10,992 bases of DNA from SZUA-370 sp034003955 (GCA_034003955.1 JAVEXO010000069.1:1-10992), one strand, 5' to 3'. Positions 1-6,780 are shown, numbered from the stretch's first letter. Translations and numbers: made by a program. The notes: generated from the sequence alone by a model not told the origin.

Positions 1-696
1 TCGCTACACTGGAGCATGCTCAGGGGAGACTTGCGGCGGGTGTGGAAGGATACAGAGCTCAGGGTGTATCTGGGAATCTTTGCGGCGGCAACACTCATAA
101 TCGTCTTCGACCTCAAGAGGGCCGGCCATTACGGCTCGGTGGGGGAGGCGGCTCGTTTTGCATCGTTCCAGGCGTCTTCCATCCTGACGACCACTGGATT
201 CGTAACGGCTGACTACGCGGCCTGGCCTGCCCTGTCTCAGGCAATGCTGTTTGTGCTCATGTTCGTTGGAGGCTGTGCAGGGTCTACCGGTGGTGGCATA
301 AAGGTTTCCCGTATCGTTACCATGATAAAGATGGGTCAGTCCGAGATGCGCTATCTTCTGAATCCCCGCGGTATCTACGGAGTCTTCATAGGAGGGCGGC
401 ACCTCAGGAAGAATGTGGTGTACGACATAGCGGCCATGGTATTCCTGTACATCATTGCGGCATTCGCCTCGACCATCATCGTAGCTGCCAATGGGTACGA
501 CATCCTGACAAGCCTGACGGCGACTATGGCCTGCCTCGGCAACATTGGCCCCGGTTTTGGGCTCGTGGGCCCCACCTCCAACTATGCCTTCATGAGTGAC
601 GGCCTCAAGTTGTGGCTGTCATTTGCCATGCTTTTAGGCCGCCTTGAGGTCTATACCGTGCTTGTGTTGTTTACGCGTGCCTTTTGGAGGCGATAG
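1..696 (+). CDS. trkH: TrkH-family potassium uptake membrane subunit (5' truncated)
   Basis: This is the C-terminal part of the ion-conducting subunit of a Trk/Ktr potassium uptake system in the inner membrane. The frame is already open at base 1, so the true start lies upstream; 231 residues are visible, about half of the usual length near 480. The visible part contains a pore-loop filter motif TTTGF (visible residues about 63-67), the family hallmark GGCAGSTGGGIK (about 90-101), a second filter LGNIGPGF (about 179-186) and the C-terminal GRLE helix (about 213-216). TrkH normally works with a cytosolic nucleotide-binding TrkA/KtrA ring; no such gene is in the window, so it may lie upstream. 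The gene ends four bases before the stop of the convergent cyclase gene. The family call is secure; Trk versus Ktr cannot be separated from this part alone. Confidence 0.93.
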   Translation, partial: SLHWSMLRGDLRRVWKDTELRVYLGIFAAATLIIVFDLKRAGHYGSVGEAARFASFQASSILTTTGFVTADYAAWPALSQAMLFVLMFVGGCAGSTGGGIKVSRIVTMIKMGQSEMRYLLNPRGIYGVFIGGRHLRKNVVYDIAAMVFLYIIAAFASTIIVAANGYDILTSLTATMACLGNIGPGFGLVGPTSNYAFMSDGLKLWLSFAMLLGRLEVYTVLVLFTRAFWRR

Positions 697-700
697 AAAC

Positions 701-2101
701 CTAGCTAGTGCCAGAAGCGTTGGAAGCGCCTTTGCTTTTTTCTTTATACATCCGTTTGTCGGCACAGGCAAGCAGGGCTTCTATGTCGATGCCATCCTGT
801 GGAAAGAGGGCGTGGCCTACGCTCGCTTCCATGTGCTTCTTGACGACACCTAGGTCGAATGGAAGGGTAAAACAATCGGCTATCCTGGAGCGAACCTCGG
901 CTAGCGAGTTTGGCTTGTCTATGGGGGCTATGATGGCGAATTCGTCTCCTCCCAATCGTGCCACCGTATCACTCTTCCTTATTGTCTTCTGCATCCTCGC
1001 AGCCACTTCTGCAAGCAGTCTATCCCCCGCCTCGTGACCATAGCTGTCGTTTATGGCCTTGAATCCATTAAGGTCCAGCATGCATACGCATATACTCGTC
1101 CCATCGCGCTCGGCCCGGTTAGTCTCCATCTGAAGCCTGTCCCAGAAGAGGCTGCGATTGGGTAGCTCTGTCAGTTGGTCATGGTAGGCCATCCTCTTGA
1201 GTGTCGAGCGCGTCCGCAAGACGCTGAAAATGGCAAATCCAGCGAAGGCTCCTACTGCGAGGCCGATGACTGATAACCCAACAGAGGGCATTCCTGTTTG
1301 ACGCCAGCCAGAGTTGGGCAGTGCCGCCAGGGTCCAGGTGATGCCAGGAAGACTGACATTGAGCAGGATAGGTGACTGTTCCAGGATGGACAGGTCTCCG
1401 AATATGACATCAGGGGATGATTCCATATCTGAACGAAGCATGAACGTAAGGTTGGCATGATTGAGGGCTCCTGCCTGTTTGAGTATCTCGTCTCTGTTAA
1501 GGGCGACGCTGGCCTGTCCCCAGTAGACGGGTCCGTCGCTGCCGGCTATGAATATACTCATTCGACTTATGATACTCGTGCCCCCTTGTACCATCTTGAC
1601 GGGACCTACAATGACTGGGTCGCGGGTGCTCATGGCTAGCAAGATTGATTCCCTCTGATCGGGAATCTGGCTAAGGTCTACTCCTATGACCGCCTTGTTT
1701 TCATCGTAGGGATGGACAAATTTTACGGTGGTGCCCTGGAGGAGGGCCAGTCCGCCAATGACTGTATCCGTGCCACGTATGACCTCTGCGTAGGAAGCGA
1801 AGGTAGCCGCATCCAATCTTGGGTTGGAGCTGACGAAGGCTACAATGCCGCGTTCCAGGCTGATGCGCTCGTTTAACATGCTCTCTATGCCTACGCGCAC
1901 GGTTGAAGCCTCAAGGAGAGCACGAACCCGTTCTAGTTGGGCAAGGCGGGCTCCTTGCGATATGCCAATGCCTAGAAACAAGGAGAAAATCCCAAGAAAG
2001 GAAACCAGGCCCATGATGATTGGCAAGGCCTTATTGCCTAACTCTAGTGGATGCAGCTCTGCTTTTTCCCTTGCCATAATACATAGTGTAGGAGGCTGCA
2101 T
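701..2101 (-). CDS. CHASE-sensor membrane diguanylate cyclase (GGDEF)
   Basis: This protein is predicted to make cyclic di-GMP from two GTP in response to an extracytoplasmic signal. From the start used here it has 466 residues: a membrane helix (about 27-48), a periplasmic region of about 225 residues resembling a CHASE ligand-binding domain, a second helix (about 272-294), then a GGDEF domain opening with AYHDQLTELPNR. The catalytic GGDEF is intact (about 384-388). An RxxD product-inhibition site (RKSD) lies five residues before it, so the enzyme looks active and feedback-inhibited. No EAL phosphodiesterase domain is present. The start is uncertain. ATG at 2101 is used; an in-frame TTG at 2113 and an ATG at 2077 are alternatives, and none has a good Shine-Dalgarno. 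The gene diverges from the ABC operon. The CHASE assignment rests on pattern, including an N/D-rich segment followed by GVDL and a later QGG. Confidence 0.9.
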   Translation of the reverse strand: MQPPTLCIMAREKAELHPLELGNKALPIIMGLVSFLGIFSLFLGIGISQGARLAQLERVRALLEASTVRVGIESMLNERISLERGIVAFVSSNPRLDAATFASYAEVIRGTDTVIGGLALLQGTTVKFVHPYDENKAVIGVDLSQIPDQRESILLAMSTRDPVIVGPVKMVQGGTSIISRMSIFIAGSDGPVYWGQASVALNRDEILKQAGALNHANLTFMLRSDMESSPDVIFGDLSILEQSPILLNVSLPGITWTLAALPNSGWRQTGMPSVGLSVIGLAVGAFAGFAIFSVLRTRSTLKRMAYHDQLTELPNRSLFWDRLQMETNRAERDGTSICVCMLDLNGFKAINDSYGHEAGDRLLAEVAARMQKTIRKSDTVARLGGDEFAIIAPIDKPNSLAEVRSRIADCFTLPFDLGVVKKHMEASVGHALFPQDGIDIEALLACADKRMYKEKSKGASNASGTS

Positions 2102-2149
2102 GGTATATCGCAAGGTCTTAGGTGTAGTGCACCAGTGGAAGTAGATCTG

Positions 2150-2178
2150 TATATAGAAACAAAAATCACCATTGACCA
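2150..2178 (-). promoter_or_regulatory. Candidate sigma70 promoter for the diguanylate cyclase gene
   Basis: Read on the minus strand, TGGTCA (2173-2178) is followed after exactly 17 bases by TATATA (2150-2155). Each box matches the sigma70 consensus at four of six positions. Transcription would begin near 2143, about 40 nt upstream of the cyclase start. Its -35 box overlaps that of the opposite promoter. It is a visual match only. Confidence 0.4.
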
Positions 2179-2200
2179 GATGCTCCAGAGTGGGTAAATA
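2172..2200 (+). promoter_or_regulatory. Candidate sigma70 promoter for the leader RNA and ABC operon
   Basis: TTGACC (2172-2177, five of six to the -35 consensus) is followed after 17 bases by a weak -10, TAAATA (2195-2200). Transcription would start near 2207, about nine bases before the first helix of the structured leader, which is where a riboswitch promoter is expected. The weak -10 keeps confidence moderate. Confidence 0.42.
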
Positions 2201-2215
2201 CTAGTAACAGTACTT

Positions 2216-2353
2216 TCGAGAGGGCGCCTGTGGGTTCCTCCCGCTTGCTCCGGTTATAAAAACCGGGAAGAGTGGGGATGAGACCGAGCGGCGCCGGCAG
2301 CCGCGTGACGGCAGCGACACCCATGGGATAAAAACCCGAGGACGGAGTCTCGA
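2216..2353 (+). ncRNA. Candidate ykkC-family riboswitch aptamer
   Basis: The leader of the ABC operon folds into a pattern matching the ykkC RNA superfamily as I remember its consensus. Closing helix: TCGAGA (2216-2221) with TCTCGA (2348-2353). Inner helix: CCT/AGG (2227-2229 with 2339-2341) and GGGT/ACCC (2232-2235 with 2334-2337). Next comes the conserved-looking GGGTTCC (2232-2238). A long hairpin spans 2240-2276, with CCGGTT/AACCGG at its tip. GACCGAG (2282-2288) resembles the family's GGTCCGAG segment. A second hairpin, GCGGC/GCCGC, spans 2288-2304. The 3' core has ACAC (2317-2320) and GGGATAAAA (2325-2333) followed by CCC and GAGGA, close to the family's ACAC..GGGAnAAAAgCCC..GGA. Members of this superfamily sense guanidine, ppGpp, PRPP or nucleoside diphosphates. 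The subtype is not assigned here. A covariance-model search would settle the family. Confidence 0.68.
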
Positions 2354-2428
2354 TCGATTTCGGAGTTCGTCCGTCCGCCCGGCACAGGTCTCCTTACCAG
2401 GCATCGCGCGACCCCGTATTCGCGGGGG
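2340..2428 (+). promoter_or_regulatory. Candidate riboswitch expression platform with Shine-Dalgarno-masking hairpin
   Basis: Two structures follow the aptamer. GGACGGA (2340-2346) can pair with TCCGTCC (2370-2376). This helix uses bases that the aptamer needs for its inner helix and lies against its closing helix, so the two folds exclude each other. Nearer the gene, CCCCG (2412-2416) can pair with CGGGG (2423-2427). This buries GGGGG (2424-2428), the only Shine-Dalgarno-like stretch before the ATPase ATG at 2435, with a gap of about six bases. A competing fold, CGCGA (2407-2411) with TCGCG (2420-2424), also exists. The short pyrimidine tract after the hairpin is too weak for a convincing terminator, so control at translation initiation is more likely. 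Confidence 0.45.
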
Positions 2429-2434
2429 CTTTCC

Positions 2435-3430
2435 ATGGCTGTCATCATCGCCAACAGACTCTCTAAGACATTTACCACCACCATTCGGCCTACGGGTAGA
2501 TTCTCAGCCGCTCGTTCCATCTTTAAACCAGAGCGACGCGACGTCGCTGCCGTCAAAGGTGTTTCCTTCGAGGTACAGGAGGGGGAACTCGTCGCCTTTC
2601 TAGGCCCGAACGGGGCGGGTAAATCCACGACAATAAAGATGCTCATGGGCATCCTGGAGCCTTCTGGGGGCACTGCGCGTGTGCTTGGTTTAGATCCAAG
2701 CCGGGATCGCGTAGAAATGTCGCGTTACATAGGTGCTGTCTTCGGGCAGAAGAGCCAGTTGTGGTTCCACCTCCCTCCGTCTGATTCGTTTCGCCTCTTA
2801 GGCGCAATATACGAGATAGATGATGATGACCTCAGGTGGCGTGAGGCCGAGCTTGTAGATCGTTTCGGCCTGGCACCATACATGGATGTGCCGGTACGAA
2901 AATTGTCTCTTGGCGAGCGCATCCGTTGTGAGATAGCCGCGAGCCTTCTGCCTTCTCCTCTGGTGCTATTCCTCGACGAACCGACTATAGGACTCGACGT
3001 AATAGCCAAGCGGGAGATACGTCAGCTCCTCGCTGAGGCTGCCAGGGTTGATGATACAACCATATTCATTACCAGCCACGACATGGGAGATATAGAAAAG
3101 GTCTGCAAGCGGGCAATAATCATTAACCACGGGGAGGTGGTCATTGATGAGTCTATGAAGGACCTCAAACACCGGGCCCTATCGAGGAAGTACGTGGGCG
3201 TCAGATACAGCTCTCCTGTGGATATGGACCTACCGGGCTTATCTCCCATCAAGAAAACCGTGCTAGCGGCTAGCTATGAGGTGGATACAAGACGGCATTC
3301 GCTAGCGCAAGTAGTCCGTGCCTTGGCCGCACGCGGGGATCTTGAAGACATAACCGTAGAGGACGAGCCCTTGGAAAACATCATAGCCGATATTTATGCT
3401 AAAAGGAGAGGGGAGGCGGTTCATGCGTAG
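2435..3430 (+). CDS. ABC-2 type exporter, ATP-binding subunit
   Basis: This is the cytosolic ATPase that would drive the two membrane subunits encoded next. At 331 residues it has all nucleotide-binding elements: Walker A GPNGAGKST (57-65), Q-loop Gln105, a variant signature LSLGER (157-162), Walker B LVLFLDEP (176-183), D-loop GLD (186-188) and switch His215. The C-terminal 90 residues are an extension of the kind seen in uncharacterised ABC-2 systems of the COG4586/4587/3694 group, which I think this is. These are often loosely named NatA-like or daunorubicin-resistance-like; the substrate is unknown. The ATG at 2435 follows GGGGG, which can be masked by a leader hairpin. The end overlaps the next gene by eight bases, indicating translational coupling. 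Confidence 0.93.
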   Translation: MAVIIANRLSKTFTTTIRPTGRFSAARSIFKPERRDVAAVKGVSFEVQEGELVAFLGPNGAGKSTTIKMLMGILEPSGGTARVLGLDPSRDRVEMSRYIGAVFGQKSQLWFHLPPSDSFRLLGAIYEIDDDDLRWREAELVDRFGLAPYMDVPVRKLSLGERIRCEIAASLLPSPLVLFLDEPTIGLDVIAKREIRQLLAEAARVDDTTIFITSHDMGDIEKVCKRAIIINHGEVVIDESMKDLKHRALSRKYVGVRYSSPVDMDLPGLSPIKKTVLAASYEVDTRRHSLAQVVRALAARGDLEDITVEDEPLENIIADIYAKRRGEAVHA

Positions 3431-4262
3431 GCTTCGTCGCGACCTGCGCACCTATGCTGTGGCGAGCTCTACATCGATGCGGGAACGGCTGGCCTATTCT
3501 GGCAACTTCCTGGGCTCTATGTTTACCTACGCCCTGTTCATATTCGTTTTTTCGCGCGTGTGGGCAAGTGCCTATGCGGGGGCTACGCATATTGCTGGGT
3601 ACACCATGAGCATGGCCCTCTGGTACTTCATAATCGCCGAGATGCCTGGTTTCGGATTTGGTCGCGCCTTCTGGAACCTATCACGGGACATAAAGAATGG
3701 TCAGATAGCATATATGCTCACCCGGCCTTACGACTACATAGGCTACAACGTCGCCGAGAAATTCGGTGGATCGCTTCTAGAGGCCACCGTCATTCTGCTC
3801 GAGGGAATCCTGGTGGGTCTGGTCATAGCAGGCATGCCTCCTCTGGCTCAGCCGGATACAGTGAGCCTAGCCTGGCCCATGGTCGAGGCGGTTCGGCTCT
3901 TGTTTGTCATACTCTCCCTGCTCCTTGCCGGGCTCCTCAATTTCTTCCTGCAGATGGCCATTGCGATGACGGCGTTCTGGTTGGAGGAGAACGAGGCTTT
4001 CTTCTGGATCTTTCAGAAATTCGCCTTGATTATTGGCACGCTGATACCAATAGAATTTCTCCCCACCAGGGCGGCGTCGATCGCTGTCTGGACGCCATTT
4101 CCCTACCTGTCATACGCACCGGCGCGTATAGCGGTGGCCTTCTCCTTCGCCGAAGCCTCCTCCCTGGTGATGAGGCAGCTTGTCTGGGTGATAGTAGCCT
4201 TCATACTGGCCAAGATAGTCTTTGCCCATGGCAGTCGTCGGCTATCACTCAATGGAGGTTGA
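3423..4262 (+). CDS. ABC-2 type exporter, membrane subunit 1
   Basis: This 279-residue integral membrane protein is probably one half of the transport channel. It has a basic cytosolic N-terminus and about six hydrophobic segments (near 28-46, 58-73, 116-138, 154-184, 196-215 and 250-268). The segment GQIAYMLTRPYDY (93-105) is typical of the COG4587-like (ABC-2, DUF990-type) permeases, where it probably forms a coupling helix contacting the ATPase. I chose ATG 3423 because GGAGG (3412-3416) lies six bases upstream; an in-frame ATG at 3396 would add nine residues but lacks a ribosome binding site. The start lies inside the end of the ATPase gene and the next gene follows after two bases, so the three are one translationally coupled unit. 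Confidence 0.87.
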   Translation: MRRLRRDLRTYAVASSTSMRERLAYSGNFLGSMFTYALFIFVFSRVWASAYAGATHIAGYTMSMALWYFIIAEMPGFGFGRAFWNLSRDIKNGQIAYMLTRPYDYIGYNVAEKFGGSLLEATVILLEGILVGLVIAGMPPLAQPDTVSLAWPMVEAVRLLFVILSLLLAGLLNFFLQMAIAMTAFWLEENEAFFWIFQKFALIIGTLIPIEFLPTRAASIAVWTPFPYLSYAPARIAVAFSFAEASSLVMRQLVWVIVAFILAKIVFAHGSRRLSLNGG

Positions 4263-4264
4263 TA

Positions 4265-5098
4265 ATGAGTACCCGTGCACCAAAGGTTTCAGTCTCCTAC
4301 GTGATGGGGCGTCTGCAGGCATACTCCAGATTCATGGCGGCAGCCTTCGTTGTCAATATAAAGGCCACACTTGAATACCACGTCAACTTCATACTGCAGT
4401 TCTTTGGGATGATGCTTAACAATGCGGCTTTCGCGGCGTTCTGGGCAGTGCTCATGGAGAGGACCGGCGATATAGGTGGATACGGCTTCTCCGACGTCAT
4501 GATGGTGTGGGCCCTGGTATCCTCGTCTTTTGGCCTGGCTCATGTCGTCTTTGGCAACATACGGCAGATAGGCCGCATCATCATGGAGGGGAGCCTCGAC
4601 GTATACCTAGTACAACCCAAAGACGTGTGGATAAACCTCCTGTCTTCTAAAACGGTGGTGTCGGCATGGGGTGATTTTGCCTACGGTTATATAGTCCTGA
4701 TTCTAGTCTGCGGGGTTGATCTCCCGCGGCTAGCACTCTTTACGGCTCTCATCATGCCTGCGGCTCTTATATTCGCCGCCACCTTCGCCGCGGCCGAAAG
4801 TCTGACGTTCTTTCTGGGCAATGCCTCGGCGCTCTCGTCGGCGCTTTCGGAGTTTATGCTGACGTTTTCACTGTACCCGGAGGGTATCTATGATCCTGGC
4901 CTGCGTTGGGCCTTGTATACCATAGTCCCATCGGGTTTCGTAGCGTTTCTGCCGCTGAGGGTGTTTGGTGGGCTGCAGTGGGCACTCGTGCCTCTCTTGT
5001 ACCTGGTGGCGGGTCTGTACGTCTTCTTGTCCTATCGGCTATTCAATGCTGGACTCCGTAGATACGAATCAGGCAACAGGATGGACGCACGGGTATAG
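4265..5098 (+). CDS. ABC-2 type exporter, membrane subunit 2
   Basis: This is the second membrane subunit of the exporter, 277 residues with about six hydrophobic segments. It resembles the COG3694-like partners of COG4587 permeases. The region around GSLDVYLVQPKD (109-120) parallels the coupling segment of subunit 1. The C-terminal half carries YPEGIYDPGLRW (204-215) and then VPSGFVAFLP (221-230), a pattern usual in this family. The frame stays open far upstream, but ATG 4265 is clearly the start: GGAGG (4254-4258) sits six bases before it and it follows the stop of subunit 1 by two bases. Two different permeases imply a heterodimeric channel with two copies of the ATPase. Substrate unknown. 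Confidence 0.87.
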   Translation: MSTRAPKVSVSYVMGRLQAYSRFMAAAFVVNIKATLEYHVNFILQFFGMMLNNAAFAAFWAVLMERTGDIGGYGFSDVMMVWALVSSSFGLAHVVFGNIRQIGRIIMEGSLDVYLVQPKDVWINLLSSKTVVSAWGDFAYGYIVLILVCGVDLPRLALFTALIMPAALIFAATFAAAESLTFFLGNASALSSALSEFMLTFSLYPEGIYDPGLRWALYTIVPSGFVAFLPLRVFGGLQWALVPLLYLVAGLYVFLSYRLFNAGLRRYESGNRMDARV

Positions 5099-5147
5099 TC
5101 TCAGCTACTATCCGAGCGTTCACCATAGTCTTGAAAGGAAGTGTTAA

Positions 5148-6404
5148 TTGCGTCTCTCCGCCCAAGTACGCTCGCCTTTGCCTGCTGAAATCTATGCCCT
5201 GTTCGTCGTCCGCCTCGTCGTGTCGTCCGGCTCGTTTGTAGGGCCATTCCTGGCCATGATGCTGACCATGAAGCTTGGCTACGACGAGGCTAGAGCCGGT
5301 GTCTTCATGTTTGTAGTCTCTATCATGTCTGCCCTGGGTCTGGTTCTCGGTGGCAAGCTGGGTGACAGCTTTTCCAAGCCTCTAATACTTCGTAGCCTGC
5401 AGATGATAACCGCGTCTGCCTATGTAGTCTGTGGCATCATGGGTTTCAATGTCGTCACCCCCTTCGTCATAGCCTTGGCCATGGGTGTTCTCAACGGCAC
5501 CTGGCCAATAATAAACGCTCTCGTCGCCGATATAGCACCGGCGGATCGGCGGAAGGATGCATTCTCGCTGCTGTATTGGGGTAATAACATAGGCTTCTCA
5601 ATAGGGCCCTTCATAGCGGGATTACTCTTTACCAGGGCACCGCGTGCGCTGTTCCTAGGCAACGCTGCCGTCCTCTTTGCGGCGGCCATGATCATCATGG
5701 TGTTCGTAAAGGGAGACTCGCTTTCCAATGATGGTACAGACGGTACAGATGACCAGAGGGCTACAGGCATGGGCGGCATGCCAGCCACATCAAGACTAGC
5801 ACCGGCTTCTACGTGGGCTGTGTTCCGGTCTAAGCCCATCCTGCTTCTGTACACGGCCGGAGCCGTGCTTACGGCCTTCGTGTATAGCCAGCATACCTTC
5901 GCCCTGCCCATCTTCCTCAACGATGTTCTGGGTACAGAAGCGGGACCAGGAGCCTTTGGAGCGGCCATGATGACCAACGGGCTAACGGTGGTGGCCTTGA
6001 CGGCGCTCGTGGTACTCGTAACAAGGAGACTCAGGTCATTAACAACCGTGGCTATTTCATCGCTGTTCTATGCTGTTGGTTTTGGTGCCTATTACTTCGT
6101 CGGTGGCCTGCCTCTGGTCCTTGGAGCCACGGTGATATGGACGGTGGGAGAGGTTATGGGCAGTACCAACGGTAATGCCTTCATTGCCGAACGCGCGCCG
6201 CCGGCCTTCAGGAGCCGGGTCAACTCTGTGGTCTCGTTTGCCTATATAGCCGGTGGTGCCATCGCGCCTCTCGTAGCGGGGCCCATAGCCAGAAGCCATG
6301 GCAGCGCTGCCATCTGGCCATTCGTGGCGGCATGCGCTCTGGTCGCCGCTGCCTATCTATTTGTAGTGGACAGGCTGGACGCCAAGCAAACCGGTCTTAC
6401 CTAA
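5148..6404 (+). CDS. Major facilitator superfamily transporter, probable drug/metabolite efflux
   Basis: This is a 418-residue, roughly 12-helix secondary transporter. A form of the MFS loop 2-3 signature, GGKLGDSFSKP (68-78), is present, and a second charged loop ADRRKDAFS (132-140) is typical of multidrug-type MFS proteins. The two six-helix halves are joined by a hydrophilic linker (about 189-225) rich in Asp, Gly and Thr. The start is a TTG at 5148 preceded by AAGGAAG (5135-5141); no useful ATG lies near. It follows the ABC operon by 49 bases with no visible terminator or promoter, so it is probably co-transcribed and may share the leader RNA control. Its tail overlaps the convergent small gene by eight bases. 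Efflux is inferred from family resemblance and context; substrate unknown. Confidence 0.88.
   Translation: MRLSAQVRSPLPAEIYALFVVRLVVSSGSFVGPFLAMMLTMKLGYDEARAGVFMFVVSIMSALGLVLGGKLGDSFSKPLILRSLQMITASAYVVCGIMGFNVVTPFVIALAMGVLNGTWPIINALVADIAPADRRKDAFSLLYWGNNIGFSIGPFIAGLLFTRAPRALFLGNAAVLFAAAMIIMVFVKGDSLSNDGTDGTDDQRATGMGGMPATSRLAPASTWAVFRSKPILLLYTAGAVLTAFVYSQHTFALPIFLNDVLGTEAGPGAFGAAMMTNGLTVVALTALVVLVTRRLRSLTTVAISSLFYAVGFGAYYFVGGLPLVLGATVIWTVGEVMGSTNGNAFIAERAPPAFRSRVNSVVSFAYIAGGAIAPLVAGPIARSHGSAAIWPFVAACALVAAAYLFVVDRLDAKQTGLT
5733..5750 (+). repeat. Two tandem 9-bp units inside the MFS gene
   Basis: GGTACAGAC (5733-5741) is followed directly by GGTACAGAT (5742-5750). The repeat encodes the DGTDGTDD run in the linker between the transporter halves, a place that tolerates length change. 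It looks like a small slippage duplication. Confidence 0.6.
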
Positions 6405-6708
6405 CCTTTATAAAGATGAATTTTGCCATACCCAGGTATTGCTGGGATGGCTTGCTAGCCGGTCCAAGCGTAAAGTAGCTTAAGAAAAGCTTGTCGTGAC
6501 GCCTGAAGCCCACCTTTACGACAAGATCCGCCTTGCTTTGGGCAAGCGCCCTGGAAAATTTCTTAAGTCCGTCACTGACGCCCTTTTGGCTAGCCGCGAC
6601 TTGCCGTCTCTCATAATACGAGCCAAAATCCTGCATGGATGGGTTGGTAAAATACAGGATTACACCAAGTATTGCGAGCATGAGCACAGTTTTCATGGTA
6701 CCCTTCAT
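6397..6708 (-). CDS. Small membrane-anchored or secreted protein, DUF4359-like
   Basis: This 103-residue protein has an N-terminal hydrophobic helix (about 5-20) followed at once by FTNPSMQDFGSYYERR and a basic soluble domain of about 75 residues. The pattern of a membrane helix, then TNPS, then an aromatic-rich segment matches what I recall of DUF4359 proteins, whose function is unknown. The soluble domain would lie outside the cytoplasm, anchored by an uncleaved helix. The start at 6708 is preceded on its own strand by AGAGAGGAT at suitable spacing; an internal ATG four codons later is possible. It diverges from the receptor gene and overlaps the end of the MFS gene by eight bases, tail to tail. 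I see no functional link with either. Confidence 0.78.
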   Translation of the reverse strand: MKGTMKTVLMLAILGVILYFTNPSMQDFGSYYERRQVAASQKGVSDGLKKFSRALAQSKADLVVKVGFRRHDKLFLSYFTLGPASKPSQQYLGMAKFIFIKVR

Positions 6709-6737
6709 ACGGTATCCTCTCTTTCAGCATGAGCTGT

Positions 6738-6766
6738 ACAATAGTAGGCCTCGAGCTCCAAATCAA
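6738..6766 (-). promoter_or_regulatory. Candidate sigma70 promoter for the DUF4359-like gene
   Basis: On the minus strand TTGATT (6761-6766) is followed after 17 bases by TATTGT (6738-6743). Each box has at least four matches to consensus. Transcription would start near 6731, about 22 bases before the start codon. The -35 box lies in one arm of the palindrome at 6763-6780. Confidence 0.42.
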
Positions 6767-6780
6767 GCATTGATGCTTGA
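6763..6780. promoter_or_regulatory. Perfect 8-bp-arm palindrome between divergent genes, candidate operator
   Basis: TCAAGCAT (6763-6770) and ATGCTTGA (6773-6780) are perfect inverted repeats separated by TG. The two ends, TCAA and TTGA, form parts of the -35 boxes of the divergent candidate promoters. A dimeric regulator bound here would block both. A hairpin role is unlikely because no U-tract follows on either strand. No regulator gene is adjacent. Confidence 0.5.

Noticed and set aside
2100..2144. Short plus-strand reading frame starting at 2100 behind a perfect GGAGG (2091-2095)
   Set aside because: It encodes only 14 residues antisense to the cyclase start and upstream of the candidate operon promoter; the GGAGG is the complement of Pro codons in the cyclase N-terminus.
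2216..2353. T-box, TPP, cobalamin, SAM, FMN or c-di-AMP riboswitch
   Set aside because: I looked for the hallmark boxes of these classes as I remember them, such as the T-box antiterminator bulge and the TPP CTGAGA, and did not find them; the ykkC pattern fits better.
2412..2434. Intrinsic terminator before the ATPase gene
   Set aside because: The CCCCG/CGGGG hairpin is followed by only three U residues broken by C, six bases before the start codon; masking of the ribosome binding site is a better reading.
2254..2673. Long minus-strand open frame across the leader and ATPase start
   Set aside because: It is the complement of the structured leader and the ATPase gene; the product is low-complexity, without domain signals, and the leader is better explained as RNA.
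3262..3306. Repeated GCTAGC/CTAG sites in the ATPase gene as possible binding or recombination sites
   Set aside because: CTAG occurs throughout the window at about the rate expected from composition, so this cluster carries no special signal.
3560..4264. Upstream in-frame extension of membrane subunit 2
   Set aside because: The frame is open by chance across subunit 1 and the sequence there is not membrane-like; a strong ribosome binding site fixes the start at 4265.
5420..5977. 185-residue minus-strand frame inside the MFS gene
   Set aside because: It lies wholly antisense to a clearly coding transporter and shows no recognisable motif; open antisense frames are common at this composition.
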